Assembly: GCF_900104065.1 (NCBI RefSeq) | Contig: NZ_FNLC01000001.1 | Location: 1,116,001 to 1,180,000, forward strand | Source: Natronobacterium texcoconense | GTDB lineage: Archaea > Halobacteriota > Halobacteria > Halobacteriales > Natrialbaceae | DNA length: 64,000 nucleotides | Direction of reading: 5' to 3' | Shown here: in pieces, positions 17,837 to 25,593 of the stretch | How positions within the stretch are numbered: the first letter of the stretch is position 1 | How the letters are laid out: each line of letters opens with the position of its first letter | The notes under the pieces: generated by a model | The model's database searches: none | What the model saw: the letters and a program-made list of their open reading frames with translations, nothing else | Told to the model about the DNA's origin: nothing | Made by a program: the position numbers and the translations under genes

Positions 17837-18002
17837 GTCGGCAGGTCAACAGCGGGTCCTAAATCAATTCCCCACCACCGATAGCGGTATTCCGGTTCGG
17901 GGTGGTCAGGAGTCGACTTCGTGTTCGATCGTCGCGGAACACGTCCTGTCCGTATCTCGATAGAACGTAGTTCGATCCGTAGTGACCGTGGCGGTGACTC
18001 GG

Positions 18003-18089
18003 ACGGACTGTTGAAAGTCAGCGACAACCCGACCGAAGAGCGGTTTGCAATCGCGCCGCGCCGGTACGTTGCTACAGCACTCCGTCTCA
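18003..18089. repeat. Stop-codon-linked palindromic element, copy B
   Basis: The element ends on the stop codon of the K+ channel gene (TCA at 18087-18089 on the plus strand). GCGCCGGTA (18058-18066), six bases, then TACAGCACTCCGTCTCA (18073-18089) match copy A at 21376-21407 at 26 of 32 positions with the same spacing. The left half (ACTGT..AAGTCA) is also shared in looser form. Confidence 0.55.
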
Positions 18090-19307
18090 CGTATCGTCCA
18101 CGTCGTCGAACAGCGACTCGGCGGATTCGTTCGCGAGAATCGACCGCCCGAGAAGTCTGCCACCGATCGCCATCGGACTGATAACCTCGTCGGCGCCGAC
18201 TTGCTCGAGTTTGCCGACGTGCTGGCGGTCGTTCGCCGCGGCGACGATACGGATCTCCGGATTCGCCGTCCGTGCGGCGAGGACGGCCAGGACGTCGTTG
18301 GCGTCGTCCCGCGTCGCGACGACGACGCCCGACGCGTCGTCGATCCTGGCGTCGTGCAACGTCTCTTCGTGGGTTGGATCGTCGGTGAGGACGTTTACCT
18401 CTCGTTCGTTCAGTTCGGCAGCGTCGTCGACGTCCCGTGTGACGACTACGACGTCGGCCTCCGTCTCGAGTTCGTCGAGTAACGATTCCGTGATGTCGCT
18501 GTGCCCGAGGACCAGGACGTGGTCCTCGAGGAGGGAGAGTTCTGATGGTGTCATGTTTCCGAACGCAGTAGCCATCCGTTTCTCGATCGCCGGAACGATC
18601 AGTGATCCGATCGCGACCGTGAACGCACCCGTCCCGAAGAGGATAACCGAGAGCGAGAACCACTTCGCTTCGGTCGTCAGCGGCGTAATGTCGCCGTAAC
18701 CGACGGTTGCGATCGTAACGACGACGTAGTACACCGAGTCGCCCCAGGTCTCGAGTCCGGCGAACTGATCCTGCAGAGCGTAGGAGCCGACAGTACCGTA
18801 CAGGACGACGCCAACGATCGAGGACAGCGACGCGATCTGGAGTGACGAAAGCTGGATCCGCTGGTCGAATGCGTCGCGGTTGACGAGCAACAGCGGGAGT
18901 GCGACGAGAATCGAGAGCAAGAGGGGGACGTCCGTCGGCCGGAGCGTCGTCAGCGGCAAAACCGTCACCAGCGGGAGTACAAGCAGCGTGAGATACCACG
19001 TCAATCGCTTGCGTCGTTGCAGGCCGATCACGAGCGCACCGAGGACGAACGCGAGCAAGACGCCGGTAAACTGTACGACCCCTGGCTCTCCAGGAATCAG
19101 GGCCGCCAGTGGCCCGTCGTAAGTCACGTCCGGCTGACTGAGATTCGAGAGCCCGGTCACGAACGTGAGGACGGCGACGAACCCGGTCAGTACGACCGCC
19201 GTTTTCGATCCGGAGAACTCCTGCCAGTGGACGAATCGGATCCGCTCGCTGTGGTAAAACAGCCGCTCGAGCGCCGGCTCCGATGGATCTGGTGTGTCGG
19301 CGGCCAC
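18087..19307 (-). CDS. Potassium channel with pore loop and TrkA-N (RCK) domain
   Basis: A 406-residue membrane protein with several N-terminal hydrophobic segments, a pore helix and selectivity filter TVGYGD (201-206), a following TM helix, and a cytoplasmic Rossmann-type TrkA-N domain (VLVLGHSDITESLLDEL, then VVVTRD, VVVATRDDANDVLAVLAART). Such channels pass K+ and are gated by nucleotides or ions at the RCK domain. The GTG start at 19307 sits about 28 bases after a TATA-like AACTATATAG on the minus strand, which fits a leaderless message. It is divergent from a Usp gene; nearby BCCT carriers suggest an osmotic role. Confidence 0.9.
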   Translation of the reverse strand: MAADTPDPSEPALERLFYHSERIRFVHWQEFSGSKTAVVLTGFVAVLTFVTGLSNLSQPDVTYDGPLAALIPGEPGVVQFTGVLLAFVLGALVIGLQRRKRLTWYLTLLVLPLVTVLPLTTLRPTDVPLLLSILVALPLLLVNRDAFDQRIQLSSLQIASLSSIVGVVLYGTVGSYALQDQFAGLETWGDSVYYVVVTIATVGYGDITPLTTEAKWFSLSVILFGTGAFTVAIGSLIVPAIEKRMATAFGNMTPSELSLLEDHVLVLGHSDITESLLDELETEADVVVVTRDVDDAAELNEREVNVLTDDPTHEETLHDARIDDASGVVVATRDDANDVLAVLAARTANPEIRIVAAANDRQHVGKLEQVGADEVISPMAIGGRLLGRSILANESAESLFDDVDDT

Positions 19308-19453
19308 CTGTGAACGTTACAGGCCGAACTATATAGTTGATGTCGGGCTCGTTGCCGTGTGCCGGTTTCGGGCTCTGGTGTGTCATGTGGTAACGAAAGT
19401 AAGGGTTATATGTTGGCCCGTCGATACTCACGACGAGCAGAGGACGAAGACAC
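19308..19453. promoter_or_regulatory. Divergent promoters for K+ channel and Usp
   Basis: ACTATATAG at about 19328-19336 serves the minus strand K+ channel gene. GGTTATATG at about 19404-19412 is a TATA-like box on the plus strand about 45 bases before the Usp start. Confidence 0.5.
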
Positions 19454-19879
19454 ATGTACGACAACGTTCTGATCGCGACGGACGGGAGCGACGCGACCGA
19501 GGGGTGTGTCGACTACGCACTCGAGATTGCCGACCGTACGGACGCCAAGGTACACGCGCTGTACGTGGTCGAAACGAAGGCAACCTACATCCTGACCGTC
19601 GGCCTCTCGGACGACGAACTCGAGCGATACAGGGAGTACGGCCGCGAGACCGTAACCGAAATCGTTGAACAGGTCGCCGACCGTGGGCTCGAGGGGGACG
19701 GCGTGATCAAGACGGGACGGCCGTCAGAAAAGATCGTCGAGTACGCGAACGACAACGATATCGACGTTGTCGTCGTGGGAAAGCAAGGCCACGGTGCGGT
19801 CGACAGACACCTCGGGAGTACCGCGGAAAACGTCATGCGGATGGTCGACGATGCAGCCACGGTCGTCGTCGAGAATTGA
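19454..19879 (+). CDS. Universal stress protein (UspA family)
   Basis: A 141-residue single-domain Usp starting MYDNVLIATDGSD. The nucleotide loop G-x2-G-x9-G-S is complete (GKQGHG then LGST), so ATP binding is likely. It resembles the Usp at 20754 closely (both have AxYILTVG and IVEYAxxNDID), which marks the two as paralogues around a cluster of tiny membrane proteins. Divergent from the K+ channel gene. Confidence 0.92.
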   Translation: MYDNVLIATDGSDATEGCVDYALEIADRTDAKVHALYVVETKATYILTVGLSDDELERYREYGRETVTEIVEQVADRGLEGDGVIKTGRPSEKIVEYANDNDIDVVVVGKQGHGAVDRHLGSTAENVMRMVDDAATVVVEN

Positions 19880-20005
19880 GACGGTTTGCTGTGTTTACTT
19901 CTCGTCGACCGCCGTCTGATCCGTGTGTGACTCGTCGTCGTCGCGCCAGTCGTACTGACCAGCGACTATCGGATCGTTTATTCTCGTCCGATTCGTACCC
20001 CGGCT

Positions 20006-20296
20006 ATGTCTCGTTCGGGCGTCTCACCTGGGCCGATCGCGGAACAACTGTTCGAGAACGGGTTCCGATCGGCGGCAATCGGCGGACTTTCGCTGATCGG
20101 CTATCTCCACTGGGTCGGCGCCTTATCGCTTCTCGAGCCAGTCACTGTCGTTCTCGTGGCGCTTTTGTTCCCGATCTATCTCGTATTCGTGTCGATGCTG
20201 CTGGCGGCGTGGCTGGGCTACGACAGAGACGAAACGAACCTCCAGCGGGTAGACGGCGAGGCCGTCGACGACCCGTGGGAGCAGTGGCCATGGTGA
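20006..20296 (+). CDS. Small two-helix membrane protein
   Basis: A 96-residue protein with hydrophobic segments at about 25-45 and 47-70 (VTVVLVALLFPIYLVFVSML) and an acidic C-terminus ending DDPWEQWPW. It is the first of three tiny membrane-protein genes in a row between two Usp genes. No family recognised. Confidence 0.75.
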   Translation: MSRSGVSPGPIAEQLFENGFRSAAIGGLSLIGYLHWVGALSLLEPVTVVLVALLFPIYLVFVSMLLAAWLGYDRDETNLQRVDGEAVDDPWEQWPW

Positions 20297-20329
20297 GGTC
20301 GGCTCGGCTGGACGGAGGGAGCTGACCGG

Positions 20330-20500
20330 ATGGAGTGGAACCTGCGGACGTTCGTTCGGCTCTTCTTGCTCGTCGGTGGCGTCGCTCTTTTCGTTACCGG
20401 CGCAGTCGGTAGCGACACACTCGACGTGGTGCTCGGGGTCGTCGCAGCGACGCTCGGTGCGGTCGGGCTTCTATCGGAGTGGAACGATACTGCGAACTGA
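20330..20500 (+). CDS. Very small membrane protein (56 residues)
   Basis: The frame reads MEWNLRTFVRLFLLVGGVAL and continues through two hydrophobic segments (about 8-25 and 32-50) to SEWNDTAN. It begins 33 bases after the preceding small gene on the same strand. The residue pattern (N-terminal Trp/Arg cap, two helices) is protein-like, and third-position GC agrees with its neighbours. Confidence 0.62.
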   Translation: MEWNLRTFVRLFLLVGGVALFVTGAVGSDTLDVVLGVVAATLGAVGLLSEWNDTAN

Positions 20501-20536
20501 CGATACGTATAAGACTCGTCGTCTCGTTTCCCCTAC

Positions 20537-20692
20537 ATGTCCAATCTCGTCGCGACCGGTGCCACGGTACTCGCAGTGGTATTTGTCGTCGGGAGTATCA
20601 TGGCCCTCTCCGCGGGGAATTATTTCGTCGCTGGAACGCTGCTTACGTTCGTCGCGTTTGCGATCTATTTCCGGGAAATCAACGTGGAGTGA
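20537..20692 (+). CDS. Very small membrane protein (51 residues)
   Basis: The frame begins MSNLVATGATVLAVVFVVGS, holds two hydrophobic segments and ends FREINVE. TATA-like ACGTATAAG at about 20505 lies 30 bases before the ATG, so it may have its own leaderless transcript. No family recognised. Confidence 0.62.
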   Translation: MSNLVATGATVLAVVFVVGSIMALSAGNYFVAGTLLTFVAFAIYFREINVE

Positions 20693-20753
20693 CGGTCGTT
20701 GCTACCCAAACTATATGATCGAGTCGTTCGAATATTTTTGTGGGCTCACGGTC

Positions 20754-21179
20754 ATGCTAGACAATATCCTGATCGCGACGGACGGGAGTGACAAGGTGTC
20801 AGTAGCGGTCGAACACGGACTCGATCTCGCGGAGGTGTTCGGTGCGACAGTACACGCGATTTACGTCGTCGAGACGGAAGCGGCGTACATCCTCACGGTC
20901 GGCGTAAGCGACGACGAGATGGAGGAGTATCGAGAGTTCGGCGAAGAGGTGGTCACCGACGTCGTCGAACGGGCCGAACAGCGAGGGCTGGACGGCGTCG
21001 GTGTGGTCAAAACCGGGAAGATCTCACAGGAAATCGTCGAATACGCCCACGAAAACGACATCGACAACGTAGTCGTCGCCGAACGAGGGCGCGGCACCAT
21101 CGAAAAATACCTCGGCTCCAACGCCGAGAAAGTCGTCCGAATGTGCTCGAAACCCGTTACCGTCGTTCGGTCGCCGTAA
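20754..21179 (+). CDS. Universal stress protein (UspA family)
   Basis: A 141-residue Usp starting MLDNILIATDGSDK. It is the close paralogue of the Usp at 19454. The ATP loop is altered: the first Gly is Ala (AERGRG) though LGSN remains, so nucleotide binding is less certain. The frame is open upstream to 20376, but only the part from 20754 is Usp-like. Convergent with the second BCCT gene. Confidence 0.9.
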   Translation: MLDNILIATDGSDKVSVAVEHGLDLAEVFGATVHAIYVVETEAAYILTVGVSDDEMEEYREFGEEVVTDVVERAEQRGLDGVGVVKTGKISQEIVEYAHENDIDNVVVAERGRGTIEKYLGSNAEKVVRMCSKPVTVVRSP

Positions 21180-21321
21180 TACGTGGACAACCCGCTCGAG
21201 GAACCGTCGGCCACAGTGCTCTCGGTCGTCGAAAACCAGTTACGGTCGAGGTCTCGTACGGATCGGTGTCCGTCATTTTCGGTGCGACCGCAGGACGGAT
21301 CGCGGACGCACCGGTACGGTA

Positions 21322-21407
21322 TCATACGGTTTACTGTAAGTCATTTCCGGCGCAACCGCGACCCGTGCGGCGGTTGCGCCGGTAAATCGGTACAGCAATC
21401 CGTATCA
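21322..21407 (-). terminator. Large palindrome at the end of the second BCCT gene (copy A)
   Basis: The inner hairpin has 13-base perfect arms, 21347-21359 and 21370-21382, around a 10-base loop. Outer arms at 21324-21338 and 21391-21405 pair with two mismatches, and the right arm runs into the BCCT stop codon (TCA at 21405-21407). As a transcript end signal it would serve the minus-strand BCCT gene and possibly the Usp gene from the other side; a mobile or REP-like repeat is the other reading. Confidence 0.6.
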
Positions 21408-23204
21408 GTCGCTGACGTCGACGTCGACAACCCTGTCGTCGCTCGTCCGGACTTCGGTCACGAGATCACCACGCTGTGTCGTCACGACGACGTCGTTGTC
21501 GTCCTCGAGTTCGTCGATCACTTCCGCGAACTCGTCGGACTCGAGGATCGCGTACTCCGTCTGTAGTCCCTTCAGCACGGCGTAAATCATGAACAGCAGA
21601 ATTATAGCGAACGGAAGGCCGCTGGCGATGGCAGCGGCCTGGAGCGCCTCGACCGCGGCGTCGCCGCCAGCGACCAACAGCGCGGATGCGACGAGCCCTT
21701 CGGAGGCTGCCCAGAAGACGCGGCCGGTGGCCGGCGTCTCGTGTTTGCCGCCAGTACTGAGGTGCTCGAGGACGAGCGATCCCGAGTCCGAGGAGGTCAC
21801 GAAGAAGGTCGTGACGAGAACGATCGCGAGCGCGGACAGAACGATCGTGCCGGGCATTAGATCGAACATCGCGAACATCGCGAGTTCTTCACCGACGTCG
21901 AACATGGGGCCGCTGATCGCACCTTCGGTGCCGTCGGCCAGTTCGAAGTTGAGCGCGGTGCCGCCCATCGCGGCGAACCAGGCAAACGAGAAGATGACGG
22001 GGATCAGGAGGACGCCGCCGACGAACTCACGGATGGTTCGGCCTTTCGAGATGCGTGCGATGAACATCCCGACGAACGGCGACCAGGAGATCCACCACGC
22101 CCAGTAGAAGACGGTCCAGTCGACCAGGAATCCGCCTTCACCCTCACCACCGGGGCCGTAGAACTCCGAGCCCTGGAAGTAGTGGTTGTCGAACGAGTTG
22201 CCGAAGAACGACAGTTCGAAGAAGTTGCCGATGTACGCGCCGATGCCCTGTGGGAGCGCGCCGAGGATGAAAAGCGTCGGTCCGAGGACGAACACCGATG
22301 CCAGGAGGATCATCATCAGCGTGAGGTTCAGGTTACTGAGCCGTCTGATCCCCTTGTCCAGACCGAGGTAGACCGAGATAACCGCGAGACCCGTGACGAT
22401 CCCGATGATCGCGACGGCGACCCACGTGGCGTCCGGGACGGCGGGGAACGCGCCGACCTCGTCGCCGACGAACGTCAGGCCGGCGTTGATCTGTAACGCG
22501 CCGAGTCCGAGCGAGGTGACCAGTCCGAACAGCGTCGCGAAGATGGTGAAGATGTCGATGATGTGTCCCGGCCAGCCGTAGATTCGGTCACCGAGTACGG
22601 GGTAGAAGACCGAACGGAACGTCAGCGGGAGCCCGCGATTGTACGAGAAGAACGCGAGCCCGAGTGCGACCAGTGCGTAGATGGCCCACGGGTGAAAGCC
22701 CCAGTGGAACAGCGACACGGCCATCGCCACTTCGCCGGCACCTTCGGTTCCCGCCTCGGCACCGAGGTGTGGATCGAAGAGGTGGTAGACCGGTTCGGCG
22801 ACTCCGAAGAACATGAGTCCGATACCCATGCCCGCGCTGAACAGCATCGCGATCCAGGAGATGTCGCTGAACTCCTTCTCGCCGTCGACGCCGCCGATCC
22901 GGATCATTCCGTACTTGCTGATGGCGAGATAGACCATGAAGATGATAAAGATGTTCGCGGCCAGGATGAACAGCCAGTCGAAGTAGTCTGAGACTGCGAC
23001 TCGAGTGTCCTGGAAGACCGTTCCGGCTTGGTCCGGAAACGCGAGCGAGAGGACGACGAAGAGAACGATCAACCCGCCCGCGATGAGGAAGACGGGTGGA
23101 TTGATGTCGAATCCGAACCCTTGCCAGTTGTTGTCGCCCGGTTCTCGATCCGTATCCGCGTGGAACAGCTGTTCCTGAATACTGTGTTTGCTTTTATCTG
23201 CCAT
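21405..23204 (-). CDS. BCCT-family transporter, BetP-like
   Basis: A 599-residue Na+-coupled carrier for betaine-type solutes. TM3 keeps the Na+-site motif (SAGMGIGLMFFGVAEPVYH), and FHWGFHPWAIYALVALGL and WTVFYWAWWISWSPFVGMF followed by ARISKGRTIREFVGG are standard. The protein has 12 membrane segments with a 40-residue N-terminal tail and a C-terminal acidic tail of about 60 residues (VIDELEDDNDVVVTTQ), which in related carriers senses osmotic state. It lies between a Usp gene and folD, inside the one-carbon gene group, and may import the methylated substrate. Confidence 0.92.
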   Translation of the reverse strand: MADKSKHSIQEQLFHADTDREPGDNNWQGFGFDINPPVFLIAGGLIVLFVVLSLAFPDQAGTVFQDTRVAVSDYFDWLFILAANIFIIFMVYLAISKYGMIRIGGVDGEKEFSDISWIAMLFSAGMGIGLMFFGVAEPVYHLFDPHLGAEAGTEGAGEVAMAVSLFHWGFHPWAIYALVALGLAFFSYNRGLPLTFRSVFYPVLGDRIYGWPGHIIDIFTIFATLFGLVTSLGLGALQINAGLTFVGDEVGAFPAVPDATWVAVAIIGIVTGLAVISVYLGLDKGIRRLSNLNLTLMMILLASVFVLGPTLFILGALPQGIGAYIGNFFELSFFGNSFDNHYFQGSEFYGPGGEGEGGFLVDWTVFYWAWWISWSPFVGMFIARISKGRTIREFVGGVLLIPVIFSFAWFAAMGGTALNFELADGTEGAISGPMFDVGEELAMFAMFDLMPGTIVLSALAIVLVTTFFVTSSDSGSLVLEHLSTGGKHETPATGRVFWAASEGLVASALLVAGGDAAVEALQAAAIASGLPFAIILLFMIYAVLKGLQTEYAILESDEFAEVIDELEDDNDVVVTTQRGDLVTEVRTSDDRVVDVDVSD

Positions 23205-23461
23205 GGTTTCCTTCCGTGTGAGTGTGTCCGTTCGATCCGTGGTTGGCCCCGTTTCGACACTCCATCGGTCAGTTCGACGTGCGGTTCTCTCGAACCACCC
23301 GACTGACCTCTATGGCAGCCTCCCATGTAAACATGTCACGAGCGACATGCGCTACCAATCACATTCCGTGGATTCCCTGCAACTCCGTATATAGTTTTGG
23401 TAAACTAACTGATTATTTTACCGGGAAGAGCGGTACGGATAGTCGCGTTCGACCACTACGC

Positions 23462-23767
23462 TCAAAATCGGGCGAAGAGAGAGCCGAGTCGAGATGGTGT
23501 CGCGAGAAACGAAACGACGAACGTCACGACGGCGAGACCGAACGAAATCGCGGTAATCCCGACGAGATACGGTCCAAACGCCGGCCAGACTGGTGTCGTA
23601 ATCATAACCACAGTCATCGAACCGACGACGATCAACAACAACACCATCGAGACGCGAAGTCCCATCTGTCGAGGGTTGAACCCACAGTGAGGACATCCCT
23701 CTTCACCACCCTCGAGTTCGTACCCGCAGCGTTTGCAGTAGGGGACACCGCCGTCGAACGGGCGCAT
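23462..23767 (-). CDS. Zinc-ribbon membrane protein
   Basis: A 101-residue protein with an N-terminal double zinc knuckle (YCKRCGYELEGGEEGCPHCGF) followed by two membrane segments (about 40-60 and 65-90). Such short zinc-ribbon membrane proteins are common in haloarchaea, with no known function. It lies 59 bases after a 43-residue gene on the same strand and may be co-transcribed with it. Confidence 0.8.
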   Translation of the reverse strand: MRPFDGGVPYCKRCGYELEGGEEGCPHCGFNPRQMGLRVSMVLLLIVVGSMTVVMITTPVWPAFGPYLVGITAISFGLAVVTFVVSFLATPSRLGSLFARF

Positions 23768-23826
23768 ACGTCTACGTTACCACGAGCAGTCAAAAAGATA
23801 GGTCCCGAAACCGGTCGGAGGTCGCG

Positions 23827-23958
23827 TTATCGGCCCCGGCGGAACGCGCCGAGGAGTCGCCCGAGGAGGCCCGGTTCGTCGGACAAATTCGGCATCGCAG
23901 GCATGTAGTTGATGAATTCGTCATCCGTTCGATCGGTAGGGTCTGTTTCGGCACTCAT
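23827..23958 (-). CDS. Small acidic/basic peptide (43 residues)
   Basis: The frame reads MSAETDPTDRTDDEFINYMP and ends LLGRLLGAFRRGR. It has an acidic, disordered front, an aromatic middle and an amphipathic basic end. Codon bias matches a real haloarchaeal gene, and the layout is like other haloarchaeal microproteins, but I know no family. Confidence 0.55.
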   Translation of the reverse strand: MSAETDPTDRTDDEFINYMPAMPNLSDEPGLLGRLLGAFRRGR

Positions 23959-24370
23959 TCAGTCCAACGTTTGAACCAGTGTGGGTTAAGAATTTCGAGA
24001 GGCTATTTACCAAATTCCACTCTACGGTGCCGAAAATCAGCCGGTGACCTGCGCATTCCTGACGACGTCCTCCACTCGAGCGCTCGGATCACGATCCCTG
24101 ATCGGTGAACCACACCGCTGGTCGCGACTTTCAGGACCGGTTCTAGCTTTCTGGGCCGACTGTCGGAAGGATACCGCCCGATGTAGTTGTGTTCGGCATA
24201 TCGGTACGCGAATCACGTCCCCCAATATACTTGTCATTTCGAGGTTGCCACAACACAGGAGCGACGACGGTTTGATCGGTCAGATCGATGCTGCTCGATA
24301 CTGGAACGGTGGTGCTCGCAGGAGGTCGTTCGGGCTGGTGGCAGTCGGTGGGGTCTCGAGTGGCGGCGAT
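23959..24370. other. Intergenic region downstream of folD
   Basis: A 412-base stretch with no convincing gene. The first 70 bases are AT-rich (TATA-like boxes for the 43-residue gene on the minus strand). Open frames on the plus strand are antisense extensions of folD. Confidence 0.5.
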
Positions 24371-25264
24371 TCACGGCAGATCGATCGGCACGTCCTCCTG
24401 GACGCTCGCCGCGTCGATCGTGTTGTACAGCAACATCGCGATCGTCATCGGGCCGACGCCACCGGGAACGGGCGTGATGACGGCTGCTTTTTCCTTCGCG
24501 CTCTCGAACTCGACGTCGCCGACGAGGTCGTATCCCCGCTCCGTCTCCGCTTCGAGGCGGTTGACGCCGACGTCGATCACGGTCGCTCCCTCGCGGATCA
24601 TCGACCCGTCGACGAGTTCGGCGACGCCGGCGGCCGCGATCACGATGTCCGCTCCCCGGGTCTTCTCGGCGAGATCCTCCGTCCGCGAATGGCAGACCGT
24701 CACCGTCGCGTTGCCGCCGGGAGCGTTCTGGATCAGCAGGTTCGCCATCGGCTTGCCGACGATATCGGAACGGCCCACGATGACGACGTCTTTCCCCGCC
24801 GAATCGACGTCGGCCGACTCGAGCAGTTTCTGGATACCGTGGGGCGTGCAGGGTTTGTACCGCGGATTTCCGGCGACGAGTCGACCGACGTTCTCGGGGT
24901 GGAAGCCGTCGATGTCCTTGCGAGGATCGATATTCCGGAGTACCCGACGGCTGTCGACGTGATTCGGTGTCGGCATCTGGACGAGGATGCCGTGGACTCG
25001 AGGGTCGTCGTTCAGATCTTCGACGGTCTCGCGTAGCTTCTCGGCGGGTGCGTTGGGATCCAGTTCCCGGTGAAACCCTCCGATACCGATTTCGTCACAC
25101 GCCTCCTGTTTCATCGAGACGTAGGTCTCGCTCGCGGCGTCGTCGCTCATCAACACTGTCGCGAGCCCCGGCGTGACGCCTGCAGACTCGAGCGTCTCGA
25201 GACAGTCCTCGAGGTCGTTCTCGATTCGACTCGCCACGTCGTTGCCATCGATGACGTGGGTCAC
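24371..25264 (-). CDS. folD: Methylene-THF dehydrogenase / methenyl-THF cyclohydrolase
   Basis: A bifunctional enzyme that converts 5,10-methylene-THF to 10-formyl-THF with NAD(P). The 297 residues show the catalytic Lys region (YVSMKQEACDEIGIG), GILVQMPTP, KDIDGFHPENVGRL, PCTPHGIQKLL, VVIVGRSDIVGKPMANLL and GADIVIAAAG. The start is GTG at 25264, with a GGTGGTGA Shine-Dalgarno about eight bases before. It is divergent from the DmdA-like gene and supplies the step between MetF/DMGDH products and Fhs. Confidence 0.95.
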   Translation of the reverse strand: MTHVIDGNDVASRIENDLEDCLETLESAGVTPGLATVLMSDDAASETYVSMKQEACDEIGIGGFHRELDPNAPAEKLRETVEDLNDDPRVHGILVQMPTPNHVDSRRVLRNIDPRKDIDGFHPENVGRLVAGNPRYKPCTPHGIQKLLESADVDSAGKDVVIVGRSDIVGKPMANLLIQNAPGGNATVTVCHSRTEDLAEKTRGADIVIAAAGVAELVDGSMIREGATVIDVGVNRLEAETERGYDLVGDVEFESAKEKAAVITPVPGGVGPMTIAMLLYNTIDAASVQEDVPIDLP

Positions 25265-25593
25265 GGGACGTCACCACCGGTCCTATCGTATGAATTGGAG
25301 GTCATGTCGGTCACCAGTGTAGCCCGGGCGTGAGTAGACCGGGCGTCGTCGAGAACGAATATGGGTGGCGGTATCAATGCACTGTCGTCCACCGGGTGAG
25401 CTACAGTTATCTCTCGCTCGTCACGAACTCCACAACACATCCGTATACTGCCAGTTATAGTCGGGCAGCCACGTCGTAGCTTTCTGGAGCGAATTTTTGG
25501 CCTTTAGAGTCCGTAAAGTGCTTCTATCCTCGGATTAGCTCCCGGCAGACTCTTGCCTGACTCCTACTTTTATGTGCGCTCCCGGACACCTGA
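25265..25593. promoter_or_regulatory. Divergent promoter region, folD / DmdA-like gene
   Basis: TACTTTTATG at about 25566 is a TATA box 25-28 bases before the DmdA-like start, giving a leaderless message. Further TATA-like strings (GTATACTG, GTTATAG) lie at about 25442-25460. No gene is seen in the 329 bases. Confidence 0.5.
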
